Shown here in pieces: positions 8,887-16,345 of a stretch of 64,000 nucleotides of DNA. The stretch lies in the NCBI GenBank assembly GCA_030533445.1, contig CM060068.1:30738510-30802509 (forward strand). The letters run 5' to 3'. The notes beneath the pieces are model-generated. The model saw nothing but the letters and a program-made list of their open reading frames with translations. It ran no database searches and was not told the origin of the DNA. Every line of letters starts with the position of its first letter. Within the stretch, counting starts at the first letter, position 1. Source of the stretch: Cyprinodon diabolis (lineage: Eukaryota; Chordata; Actinopteri; Cyprinodontiformes; Cyprinodontidae). A program made the translations under genes and the position numbers.

Positions 8887-9333
8887 ATGAGTCAGATAAA
8901 TCTGAGAGATGACCCGCACCGTTTTGTCTCCTATTACCAGAATCAAGTAGGGGGTGCATTACCTGGTTTTTATGGTGCCCCCGTTATGTACGGTCGGGGG
9001 ATAGGGTCTCTGTTTTCCAGGTTATTTCGTTTTGTGTCACCTTTAGTTAAATCCGGCTTTGCAATTGTTAAACCTCATCTGAAAAAGGCTGCCACAAACA
9101 TCGCCTCGGATGTCATAGGTAAAGCTATGACGAAAATATCAGGCTCGCATCAGGGTGTGAATAACCAAGAGGGGTCAGGAGTTATGGTTCTATCAAGAAG
9201 AGCTAGAAAGAGACCTCCGGGGCAACGTGTTTGGCGTTCACAAATACTCGCGTCACGTAAAAAGAAGAAATCAGTTAGGAGAAGCAAAGCCAGAGGGAGG
9301 AAGTCTGCAGCGAGCAAAGATATATTTAGCTGA
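8887..9333 (+). CDS. pVI/pX-like small virion protein with protease-site motifs, 148 aa
   Basis: The frame extends upstream only by non-ATG codons, so translation should start at 8887 (MSQINLRDD). The protein has three parts: an N-terminal segment; a hydrophobic/amphipathic stretch (about 38-82, GIGSLFSRLFRFVSPLVKSG and onward); and a very basic Arg/Lys tail (104-143). Adenain-type cleavage motifs sit at the borders: QVGG|A (20-24), MYGR|G (34-38) and QEGS|G (94-98). This resembles adenovirus pVI (membrane lysis) joined to a pX/pVII-like DNA-condensing tail. It lies between the minor and major capsid genes. The likely role is membrane disruption and/or genome packing after maturation; that function is inferred. 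Confidence 0.82.
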   Translation: MSQINLRDDPHRFVSYYQNQVGGALPGFYGAPVMYGRGIGSLFSRLFRFVSPLVKSGFAIVKPHLKKAATNIASDVIGKAMTKISGSHQGVNNQEGSGVMVLSRRARKRPPGQRVWRSQILASRKKKKSVRRSKARGRKSAASKDIFS

Positions 9334-9349
9334 ATTATTATTATTTTTC

Positions 9350-9355
9350 AATAAA
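9350..9355 (+). terminator. Poly(A) signal AATAAA after the pVI-like gene
   Basis: AATAAA lies 17 bp past the stop of the pVI-like gene and only 10 bp before the major capsid ATG. Use of this signal would separate the two transcripts; otherwise they are co-transcribed. Confidence 0.45.
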
Positions 9356-9364
9356 AATTCAATC

Positions 9365-10672
9365 ATGGCTCTTTTACATCAGAAATCATCAGAATGCACC
9401 CTAGCGGAACTGGATTTATTTTCAGCACCCATGACTCAACTATCTATCGAAGATAAGGTCTACACAGAAATATTACCCGTATCAGCGATTACAGACACCG
9501 GCCCTATCGAGTTTTTTATTCCCGGAGATGGAGAAAAATACCTGGATTTGAACGACACTTTACTGCACGTCCGTGTGAAGATCACGAACGCGGATGGAAG
9601 CAACCTGGCAGACGACGCGGCTGTCGGACTGTTGAATTACCCATTGAATACGATGTTCAGTCAATGCGATGTTATTCTGGGAGACAGATTAATATCACAG
9701 TCGAGCGCCACTCACCCGTACAGAGCAATGATTGAAACTCTTCTAAACTATTCGGAAGACACTTTAAAGAGTCAATTCAGCGCAGGTCTCTTTTACAAAG
9801 ACACAGCGGGAGCTATAGACTCGATTGTTGTGAATAATGGTCCGAACAGAGGACTGAATCAGAGAGCCTCTTTCACAACTAATTCCAGAGAGCTGCATCT
9901 GATGGGCCCGCTTCACGCAGATATTTTTTTCTGTGAAAGACTGCTCTTGAATTCTGTAGATATGAGGGTTAAATTAATCAGGGCCAGCGACGCGTTCTCT
10001 CTCATGGGAGCTCGTGATTCAACCTTTCGATTGAAAATTCTTGGCGCTTCTCTCTTTATGAAAAAAGTTATGGTATCCCCGGCCATCCGGCTCGGGCATG
10101 CCTCAGCTTTGATGAGAGGAAATGCCCTCTACCCGCTTTCACGCGTGAATGTGAAAACATATTCTATCCCTGAAAATTCTAGGATATGTACTCAGGAGAA
10201 CCTCTTTTTGGGAGCCATACCGAAATATCTCGTTTTAGGAATGGTTCACCATGAAGCTTTTACAGGAAGAAGAGATCTGTCACCTTTCAACTTTAGGCAT
10301 ATGGATGTCGAATATATGGCGCTCTGTAAAGATGGCAGACAGCTCCCAGCCAAGGCGTTTCAACCCCAATTCAACAACGGTATCTCAGTCAGGGAATATT
10401 ATAACATGTTCACCGCTACAGGTCGTCATTTAAAAGACCTTCCTCTGAGCATCGCTCGCGAGGAATTCAACAACGGTTACTCTCTGTTTGTCTTTAATCT
10501 CAATCCGGGCGAGGATGCTGACGCGCTGTCACCAGTATCTAATGGTAATTTGAGACTGGAAATGAGATTCAGGGTCCCGTTACCTCATACAACCACTCTG
10601 ATTGTGTACGCGTGTTACGACTCAATATTGGAAATCGATTCAAAAAGGCAGGTCTTGGTGGATTTTTATTAA
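9365..10672 (+). CDS. Major capsid protein (double jelly-roll, hexon-like), 435 aa
   Basis: This is the main shell protein of the predicted icosahedral virion. The ATG at 9365 (ATCATGG) gives MALLHQKSSECTLAELDLFS, the usual family start; the longer open frame overlaps the previous gene and is not family-like. Conserved landmarks are 'PIEFFIPGDGEKYLDLNDT' in the first third, 'NYPLNTMFSQCDVILGDRLI', and the 'YYNMFTATGRH' segment with 'FNLNPGED' near the C-terminus. Length fits Polinton major capsid proteins. It ends 4 bp before the protease ATG. No frameshift or missing block is visible. Confidence 0.93.
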   Translation: MALLHQKSSECTLAELDLFSAPMTQLSIEDKVYTEILPVSAITDTGPIEFFIPGDGEKYLDLNDTLLHVRVKITNADGSNLADDAAVGLLNYPLNTMFSQCDVILGDRLISQSSATHPYRAMIETLLNYSEDTLKSQFSAGLFYKDTAGAIDSIVVNNGPNRGLNQRASFTTNSRELHLMGPLHADIFFCERLLLNSVDMRVKLIRASDAFSLMGARDSTFRLKILGASLFMKKVMVSPAIRLGHASALMRGNALYPLSRVNVKTYSIPENSRICTQENLFLGAIPKYLVLGMVHHEAFTGRRDLSPFNFRHMDVEYMALCKDGRQLPAKAFQPQFNNGISVREYYNMFTATGRHLKDLPLSIAREEFNNGYSLFVFNLNPGEDADALSPVSNGNLRLEMRFRVPLPHTTTLIVYACYDSILEIDSKRQVLVDFY

Positions 10673-10676
10673 AAAC

Positions 10677-11219
10677 ATGAATAACCACGAGCTAGAGAGC
10701 CTGATGCATCACCTGTTGGGGGACTTATTTTATGGGGTTTGGGCGTCGGATCACCTCCCGTTACTCAAACGCACGTACAGAGGACCCGCCTATTTCATTG
10801 TGAACACTCATCCTTCACATATGCCTGGAGAACACTGGCTAGCTCTGACTTTGGAAGAAAATAATCAAGCTACCTTTTTCGACTCTTACGGATTCCCTCC
10901 AGATTTTGATTTCTATCCCTCAAGCATCATGTCATTTCTGAAAGACAGATCCTCAAAAATATTGTATCATAATCGTCAACTTCAAAATACTCTGTCTCTC
11001 GTGTGCGGTCATCACTGTGTTTATTATCTGTGTCATAAAGCGTGCGGGCTATCGGTGCATGAAATATTGGCGACCTACGGCGATGATGTTTATAACAATG
11101 ATGTTATGGTATTTGATTTTGTGAAGAAATATCAGCGATGTATCAAAAAGAGGGCCTCGTGCTCATTTAATCATGGAACGTGTTCTTTACAAATGTTTAA
11201 AGATTGCTACAAACTGTAA
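10677..11219 (+). CDS. Adenain-like cysteine protease (Ulp1/C5-type), 180 aa
   Basis: This protease matures virion proteins. The ATG at 10677 follows the major capsid stop by 4 bp. Catalytic residues are visible: H53 (GEHWLAL), D69 (FFDSYG), Q103 and C110 (LVCGHHC). The seven-residue step from Q to C equals that of adenovirus protease. Length is close to the adenoviral enzyme (about 200 aa). Candidate substrates with xxGG|x or xxGx|G sites are the 148-aa and 113-aa proteins of the same element. The gene is followed by the convergent poly(A) palindrome. It looks intact. Confidence 0.93.
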   Translation: MNNHELESLMHHLLGDLFYGVWASDHLPLLKRTYRGPAYFIVNTHPSHMPGEHWLALTLEENNQATFFDSYGFPPDFDFYPSSIMSFLKDRSSKILYHNRQLQNTLSLVCGHHCVYYLCHKACGLSVHEILATYGDDVYNNDVMVFDFVKKYQRCIKKRASCSFNHGTCSLQMFKDCYKL

Positions 11220-11257
11220 GATAAAAAAAAACACTGTACGCATGAATAATTTGAAAC

Positions 11258-11275
11258 AATAAAGATATCTTTATT
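11258..11275. terminator. Palindromic bidirectional poly(A) signal
   Basis: AATAAAGATATCTTTATT is a perfect 18-bp palindrome between the two converging gene blocks. It gives AATAAA on the plus strand 38 bp after the protease stop and AATAAA on the minus strand 37 bp after the stop of the 274-aa gene. Confidence 0.8.
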
Positions 11276-11312
11276 CCAAATTCTTTTATCAAGTTTTTTA
11301 TTACATAGACTT

Positions 11313-12137
11313 TCAGGGTGAATATTTCAGCCATTCGGGGTTTTTAACTCTTCCGCTTCTCTGTTTATCTAAATTTGAGTCCTGTCCGTTACGTTCATCC
11401 TCATACTCTAACCCTAGAAATTTTGGTGAAAGGATCTTTTTTTTTTTTTTCCTTCTCGCGAGAGGCTTATCTCCATTCTTCTCCTCCTCCTCCAATACAG
11501 CCGTTTCTGTCAAACGTCTGTATTGTTGACGTGCATGTGGATTGCTGACTGAGGAAACTGGGATGTTTAGTTCCTTTAAGGCCGTCAGGAAAGGGGTCCA
11601 CCCAACAGGATCTGGGGTCTGCGTCTTCCTCTTAAACGGGAGCAAAAGATTTTTCAGCAGATCGAGTATATGAGACCCTCCCATCACACGATCCCGATAG
11701 ACAAATTCGCCTTTGGGTGTCCAGCTCTCACCGCTTTCGGATAACTTTTTCAAAATGTATTTTGCGTTTTTGGAATCTCTGTTAGGCAGGGCTTTTAGAA
11801 CTTCACTCGCCGTTTCATCCAGTCCAGCAGTAGACGGTGTAGAACCAGAGTTTGCCTCACCTACATTATTTTCAGGCATGGGCTGATGTTGCAGTGTTAG
11901 TGTGACTCGGGGTTCCTCCTGCTGACCTTGCTTCATCAGAACCAGATACCTCTGCAGCAGAGCGTCGTATTTTTTTATTTTTTCATAAGAACTCAGTCCC
12001 GGTTCATTCAGTATTTCTCTCATTTTGGAATCCAAATCCTCTTCAACCGTCTGTCTGATAGAAGTCTCTGACGGGGTCAAACGTTTAAATTGATGCGGTG
12101 AAACGAGATACATCTTTTGAGCCGTCCTAAGAGACAT
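11313..12137 (-). CDS. Conserved Polinton protein of unknown function, 274 aa
   Basis: The frame opens with a GTG-led extension overlapping the previous gene. The ATG at 12137 (MSLRTAQKMYLVSPHQF) begins 4 bp after that gene's stop and matches the typical start of this Polinton/adintovirus family, which I recall as short N-terminal 'MxLVxxxxL', then 'EDLDSKMREILNEP' and 'LLQRYLVL'. The middle is polar; a second domain with 'RVMGGSHILDLLKNLLLPF' and 'GWTPFLTALKELNIP' follows. A Lys/Arg-rich segment (about 230-242) precedes the acidic C-terminus. It is the last gene of the leftward block. The function is not known; a virion or packaging role is possible from its neighbours. Confidence 0.82.
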   Translation of the reverse strand: MSLRTAQKMYLVSPHQFKRLTPSETSIRQTVEEDLDSKMREILNEPGLSSYEKIKKYDALLQRYLVLMKQGQQEEPRVTLTLQHQPMPENNVGEANSGSTPSTAGLDETASEVLKALPNRDSKNAKYILKKLSESGESWTPKGEFVYRDRVMGGSHILDLLKNLLLPFKRKTQTPDPVGWTPFLTALKELNIPVSSVSNPHARQQYRRLTETAVLEEEEKNGDKPLARRKKKKKILSPKFLGLEYEDERNGQDSNLDKQRSGRVKNPEWLKYSP

Positions 12138-12141
12138 TTTC

Positions 12142-12483
12142 TCATCTCCTGATAAGACCACCCACTAGCTCTCCAATTAAAGGCGCTACAACGCTGAGCA
12201 GGGGGAGAATAAAGCCACCCGTCTGATTTTTCAGAGCCAACTGCTTGCGTTTTAACCCTGTTCTTTTATCAGCCAGTAGCCTAATGATCTTTTTCTGCCT
12301 TTGCAATTTTTTATGTTGAGAAGGAGATATTTTAACGTTACCCTTTAAGATATTCAGAGCTATCTCACACAAGGCTTTAAGAAAGTCGGGTGAGCAGTGA
12401 GCGAGAATGTCTTTGCGTTTCTGTGGAGTAGCGTGATACAGAGCTCTGAATAAGGGAGCGTTCCTTTTTATGCGGGCTGACAT
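12142..12483 (-). CDS. Small Polinton virion-type protein with C-terminal hydrophobic segment, 113 aa
   Basis: This gene lies 10 bp after the ATPase stop and ends 4 bp before the next ATG. The N-terminal half has the pattern 'LKALCEIALNILKGNV' followed by 'QHKKLQRQKKIIRLLA', common to small Polinton/adintovirus proteins that I recall from fish and cnidarian genomes. A basic central region is followed by QTGG|F (92-96) and a hydrophobic tail (about 96-110) ending in LVGG|L. Both glycine motifs fit the adenain consensus, so the tail may be released as a short amphipathic peptide, as with adenoviral precursor proteins. The membrane-active or core role is inferred. Confidence 0.82.
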   Translation of the reverse strand: MSARIKRNAPLFRALYHATPQKRKDILAHCSPDFLKALCEIALNILKGNVKISPSQHKKLQRQKKIIRLLADKRTGLKRKQLALKNQTGGFILPLLSVVAPLIGELVGGLIRR

Positions 12484-12493
12484 GATGAATTAA

Positions 12494-13177
12494 TTAATTA
12501 GGCTTAGGTAGATACACAACAGGCCACTGACCGGGGAGCATACCCGATCTCAGTCTGAAACGATCTGGGCAAGTCGGAGTCAGATCAACGATTAAATAGC
12601 CGTGAGGCTCTCTGGCAGCGTCTTCAAAACTCTCCATAAAGAAAGTCTTCTCTGATGGAAATATTTGGCGGGCTAATATATTCAGCTGCAATTTATCTCT
12701 GGGGTTCTTAAATAACACCATATAATTACTGTTCAAGCTGATGGTACGACTGTACTTCCCTTGGTGAAACACGTTCTGAGTCAACATCATCACGCTCATA
12801 TTTCTATGATGTCTGTATTGTGTAAAAATCTTGACCACTTCTGGATGCTCCGAGGCCTGGAAAATGACATCGTCCAAAATGACCAAATGATTTTGGTCGC
12901 GAGGAAACAGATTTTCATCATCAAAAGAATGAGGTAACCCCTCGATGAATTTAATATTTTTATTCATTTTTTGCAATTCAGCATACAGACTTTGAAAAGA
13001 AGTATAGATCCATACAATATTTTCTGGTACAACATCCATGACATGGTTACATTTCTGCAAAACATTTTTTACAAAGAAAGATTTCCCACATCCACTAGGG
13101 CCTACAATCATACATGAAAAGGGTGTTCTGAATCTTGGGTCAAATTCAATCTCCTGTGTTTCAGAGGAGAGAGACAT
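12494..13177 (-). CDS. Genome-packaging ATPase (FtsK/HerA-type), 227 aa
   Basis: This motor should drive DNA into the capsid. The longer frame starts with GTG; the ATG at 13177 (MSLSSETQ) lies 15 bp past the polB stop and is preferred. Walker A is GPSGCGKS at 26-33, Walker B is LVILDD at 98-103, and a likely sensor/arginine region follows (QYRHHRNMSVMMLTQNVFHQG). Length and motifs agree with A32-like packaging ATPases of Polintons and related viruses. It is the second gene in the leftward block. Confidence 0.94.
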   Translation of the reverse strand: MSLSSETQEIEFDPRFRTPFSCMIVGPSGCGKSFFVKNVLQKCNHVMDVVPENIVWIYTSFQSLYAELQKMNKNIKFIEGLPHSFDDENLFPRDQNHLVILDDVIFQASEHPEVVKIFTQYRHHRNMSVMMLTQNVFHQGKYSRTISLNSNYMVLFKNPRDKLQLNILARQIFPSEKTFFMESFEDAAREPHGYLIVDLTPTCPDRFRLRSGMLPGQWPVVYLPKPN

Positions 13178-13192
13178 TTTTTCAGTTAACAC

Positions 13193-15208
13193 TTAGTAAC
13201 CAAACGGCAGAGTTGTTCCGTCTGGAAAAAGCCTTCGCTTGTCATACACCACACGAAACTTTTTCTGAAATGTGGCATTTTTTAGCTGAAAGCTTCTTTT
13301 ATCTCGCCTGATGGTACGTTGTGGAGCTTCTAAAACGACCCCTGTAGAACCTTGCAAATAACCTTCCACCAGGTCTTTCACACTATCAAAATTCACCCTC
13401 TCACTACATTCCTGAGTTTGAGTGATGCCTTTAACGCGCATCACAACCTTTTTCCGGTTTCTGGTCTGATACGCGTAGCTTTTGGGTCCTGTTGATGCAA
13501 ATTCCTGAATCGTGTCACCTCCCAGCTCATCCGTTAAATCACCCAGATAATTGCCCAGCTCCAAGGGAGTCTCACCCGGTTTAACCACATAAATGAGGCT
13601 GTCGGTATCTATGTACAGAACTCGATGCTGAAGTTGTTCGAGACAGGTGTACAGTTTCAGACGAGCGTATGCTGTGGTGAACGCTGCGATAAACACATTA
13701 TTTACCTTGTTGGGTGGAGAGATGCAGCGCTTGTTGTATTTCCACTGAACCATACACATTTTATCGGTTAGAAAGTGAAAGTAGCTGACTGTGTATTTAC
13801 CTGAGAACAAAAAGTCAAAAAACTCCTCAGCCTTGCACACGATGGTAGTTTGAAGCAGGTCATTTCTTTGTGCAAATTTCCCCCAAAAACTGTTCAGACA
13901 TAGTTTAGCCATCTGTCTTTTAGCAGGATTCACCTCGATGTTGTCCACGTTCAGCTGGATGCCCTGATTAAGTTTGTAGTCTGCTACATACTTTAAGCGG
14001 CTCTCCTCATCCGTTGCTTCAGCAGGGAAGCCTGAAGCTTCCTGTTTACCTTTGAGAAATTTGTGAATATACGGTTCAAAAATTGAACTGCTTTTTTTCT
14101 CAAAATGCCAAACCTCAGTGATTTTCGCAACACGGTAACCGTGTTCTAACGCTTTACAAAGCTCGACACTGACCCATACTCCCCTCAGCGCTCTCTCCTC
14201 ATCAGAGTGGGTGCAGGAACCTGCCTGGTGGTTAATTTCAGCACATGCACGGCAGAGAGTGAACACCAGTTTACCCGCAGATGTCCTGTAAGGTAAAACA
14301 GGAAAAAAAAGACCGCGGGGAGGATACACCGTAGCTTTAATGAACCCGTAGTAGTTGCGGGGATCATCAAAATCCCGGCAAATGATCTTGGGATGACCTA
14401 GGGGGTAGGGGAAGTTGGAATTCACGTACGGGTACAGAGAAGTAAAATCAACATAATGCACAGCTTCCTCTTCTCCTGCACTGTACCTGAGTCTGAGAGC
14501 TGATGTCCTGCCACCGTATAAAGCTTCACGCGGTGAGAGTGGTTCTGGGGCGTTAAAACCTTCCAGAAAACTTTTGACGCCTAAGCGCGACGCCTTCAGC
14601 TGGACCCATTCGTGCTCCCAGACAACCTCTAATCGCACGCTGTAAACTGATTGTAATATGCTGGCTCTCTCGATGGTGGCTGAGTGGATTGCTTCAAAGC
14701 AAACACCCCTGAGAGGACAGGTGCGGTCGGGTAGAAAGCAGGTGGGACAGCCGTGAAAAAAACACCCGTTGAACTCGAACACAGTTTTGACCCCGTCCAC
14801 TTCTGCGTACCCATCCACATAATAAGGGCCAATTTTCTTTTCCCCTCTGTTTAACGCATGCTGAATCTCTATTCCCCTATCATGAGCTAACCATTCTAGC
14901 CATTGAATGGACGCGTCTGAAAATGTCTTACACTGACGCCTGTAGTCCACCGGTGAGGGTATGGCTAGAGTATTTGCAGGAAGGAAATTGGATGTGAAAA
15001 CCTTCATGCAGGCTGCAGCGATTGTGATGCATTTTAAAGGATCCACGTTCGTCTCTTTAAAGAACTCTTCCCTGAATTTCACACAGCCCATGAAAAGAAT
15101 CTCAACATCATTTTGACAATAATAAAGAGCTTCTTTCTGAAAGTCAAAGGATCGCTCGCACGCCTGGCTGTACCAGACGTTAAACCGTTCCTGCTCTGCA
15201 GGGTTCAT
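13193..15208 (-). CDS. Protein-primed type B DNA polymerase, 5'-truncated (671 aa)
   Basis: The gene replicates the element in intact Polintons, where it usually exceeds 1,000 aa. The first Met is at 15208, but family-like coding (an 'NLKYVGPLPAPSFY' segment) runs in frame up to 15267, the exact inner edge of the right TIR, and stops there. Exo III (Y30..D34, YCQND) is kept while Exo I, Exo II and anything upstream are gone. The polymerase part looks whole: motif A DFTSLYP (254-260), motif B K430-G443 (KLCLNSFWG) and motif C YIDTDS (532-537). The FHGC-x2-C insert (151-157) is typical. Proofreading and protein-priming should be lost or impaired. The frame beyond the TIR border hits TAA with no ATG. 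Confidence 0.93.
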   Translation of the reverse strand: MNPAEQERFNVWYSQACERSFDFQKEALYYCQNDVEILFMGCVKFREEFFKETNVDPLKCITIAAACMKVFTSNFLPANTLAIPSPVDYRRQCKTFSDASIQWLEWLAHDRGIEIQHALNRGEKKIGPYYVDGYAEVDGVKTVFEFNGCFFHGCPTCFLPDRTCPLRGVCFEAIHSATIERASILQSVYSVRLEVVWEHEWVQLKASRLGVKSFLEGFNAPEPLSPREALYGGRTSALRLRYSAGEEEAVHYVDFTSLYPYVNSNFPYPLGHPKIICRDFDDPRNYYGFIKATVYPPRGLFFPVLPYRTSAGKLVFTLCRACAEINHQAGSCTHSDEERALRGVWVSVELCKALEHGYRVAKITEVWHFEKKSSSIFEPYIHKFLKGKQEASGFPAEATDEESRLKYVADYKLNQGIQLNVDNIEVNPAKRQMAKLCLNSFWGKFAQRNDLLQTTIVCKAEEFFDFLFSGKYTVSYFHFLTDKMCMVQWKYNKRCISPPNKVNNVFIAAFTTAYARLKLYTCLEQLQHRVLYIDTDSLIYVVKPGETPLELGNYLGDLTDELGGDTIQEFASTGPKSYAYQTRNRKKVVMRVKGITQTQECSERVNFDSVKDLVEGYLQGSTGVVLEAPQRTIRRDKRSFQLKNATFQKKFRVVYDKRRLFPDGTTLPFGY

Positions 15209-15266
15209 GTGTTCGAATGCGTAGAAGCTGGGGGCAGGGAGCGGGCCAACATATTTTAAATTGTTC

Positions 15267-15347
15267 TCAAAAATTGGTCTGATCGCTGAAGATCGTGACT
15301 GGTGTCTCAGAAATGATAGCGCGAAGCCTGTTTCTTACTGGAGCCAT
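15267..15347 (-). pseudogene. Duplicated 5' stub of the first Polinton gene inside right TIR
   Basis: The ATG at 15347 and the next 25 codons equal those of the 248-aa gene at 4775, then a TGA arises at the junction with polB sequence. The stub is out of frame with polB, so it cannot serve as its start. Confidence 0.85.
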
Positions 15348-15666
15348 GTTGGAAAGGATTCAATGACTATGCAGGTTGGAGGAAGGGTCTTATACGTCAA
15401 GAGAAGCGGAAGTGGGGGATGGGCTGATGTGGGGGATGGGAAAGTGGGCGGAAGTGGGGGGATGGGCTGATGTGGGGGATGGGAAAGAAAAACATTTTTT
15501 TATATTAATTTTATATTAATTTTATATCAATTTTATATTAATTTTATATTAATTTTATATTAATTAAGGCGGGACTTCCGGTTTAATTAAGGCGGGACTT
15601 CCGGCTGTCACTTTGGAATGTGGGCGTGGTTTCGAGTTTGATGAAAGGTGGTGCATATAGTTTTTT
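15268..15666 (-). repeat. Right terminal inverted repeat (399 bp)
   Basis: This is the reverse complement of 4422-4854, lacking one 23-bp and one 11-bp tandem unit. Apart from those units I found no mismatch by eye. It carries an inward-facing copy of the first gene's TATA box and start. Confidence 0.93.
15389..15394 (-). promoter_or_regulatory. TATA box copy in the right TIR
   Basis: The reverse complement reads TATAAG, identical in context to 4728-4733. Here it points into the truncated polB and the leftward operon, which it may now drive. Confidence 0.5.
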
Positions 15667-15672
15667 TTGCTT
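15667..15672. repeat. Right copy of 6-bp target site duplication
   Basis: TTGCTT, identical to 4416-4421, lies directly outside the right TIR. Confidence 0.85.
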
Positions 15673-15756
15673 ATTAAGGAGGGAATGTTTTGTGGGATGA
15701 GGGCTAAGAGTTTATGGAACCAATTGTTTAACTGTCTTCATGTTCTCTTTTTTTAG

Positions 15757-15920
15757 ACCAGAGGTGGGTACAGAACCAAAAAAAAAATAATACAAAGTAA
15801 AAGGAGCATTACTTCAATATATTTCTACTCAAGTACAACTGAAAAGTAATCATCCAATAAATTACTTAAATAAGAGTAAAAAAGTACTTGGTAAAAAGGT
15901 AACTTGAGTAATGAATAAAT
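15757..15920 (+). mobile_element. Fragment of hAT-like repeat ('cagaggtgggta' family)
   Basis: It starts 'cagaggtgggtacagaacc' and continues with 'tactcaagtac' and 'aagtaatcatcc' motifs of a family common in fish. The right terminus is not visible, so this is a 5' fragment. The family assignment is from memory. Confidence 0.45.
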
Positions 15921-16069
15921 GTTTTACTGTTTAAAATGATGTAAATCTGCCAGACATAACATACAGTACAGTTATGTTTGAATTGCTTTCATTGTAAAGA
16001 CTAAAAGAGAGTAAAGGAAAAAAAAAATAAAATAATACTTAATGCAGACACACTACTAATCCTTTTTGA

Positions 16070-16345
16070 CATTCAATTCAATTCTGTTTATTTAAAAAGC
16101 GGCAATTCACAACACGTTACCTTAAGGCACTTTACAGAGACAATTCAATCAGATCATCCAGTCAGATTTATTCAAAGTTTCAATCTAAGGAAAATCAGCT
16201 GATTGCATCGACTCAGACTCTTCAGCAATCCCTCACACTAAGCATGCTTGTAGCAACAGGAAAACTCCCTTTTAACAGGAAGAAACCTCCATCAGAACCA
16301 GGCTCAGTGTGAGCGGCCATCTGCTGAGGCTGAATGGGGTTCGAG
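16070..16345 (+). repeat. Teleost interspersed repeat ('aggcactttacag...gaaacctcc' family)
   Basis: Segments 'ttcaattctgtttattt', 'aaggcactttacagagac', 'ttttaacaggaagaaacctc' and 'aggctcagtgtgagcggcc' appear in the order I know from many percomorph genomes. No coding potential is evident. A diverged relative lies at 52735-53235. Confidence 0.6.

Larger units (their letters stand above)
4422..15666. mobile_element. Maverick/Polinton DNA transposon (11,245 bp, PolB-truncated)
   Basis: The element is bounded by inverted repeats and a perfect 6-bp target duplication. It encodes the Polinton hallmark set: chromodomain integrase, protein-primed type PolB, adenain-like protease, packaging ATPase, double jelly-roll major capsid and penton-like minor capsid proteins. 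Family members commonly run 15-20 kb; this one is 11.2 kb because the 5' part of polB and whatever lay beyond it are missing. Two gene blocks converge near 11.26 kb. Every gene except polB looks open and the inverted repeats appear identical apart from tandem-unit number, so the insertion is probably recent. Polintons are regarded as endogenous viruses or virus-like transposons; this copy should lack autonomous DNA synthesis. Confidence 0.95.

Noticed and set aside
9227..9364. Extension of the major capsid frame into the previous gene
   Set aside because: It overlaps the pVI-like coding region in another frame and lacks family similarity; the ATG at 9365 gives the typical start.
15268..15347. 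The right-TIR ATG as the true start of PolB
   Set aside because: It is out of frame with polB and meets a TGA at the junction.
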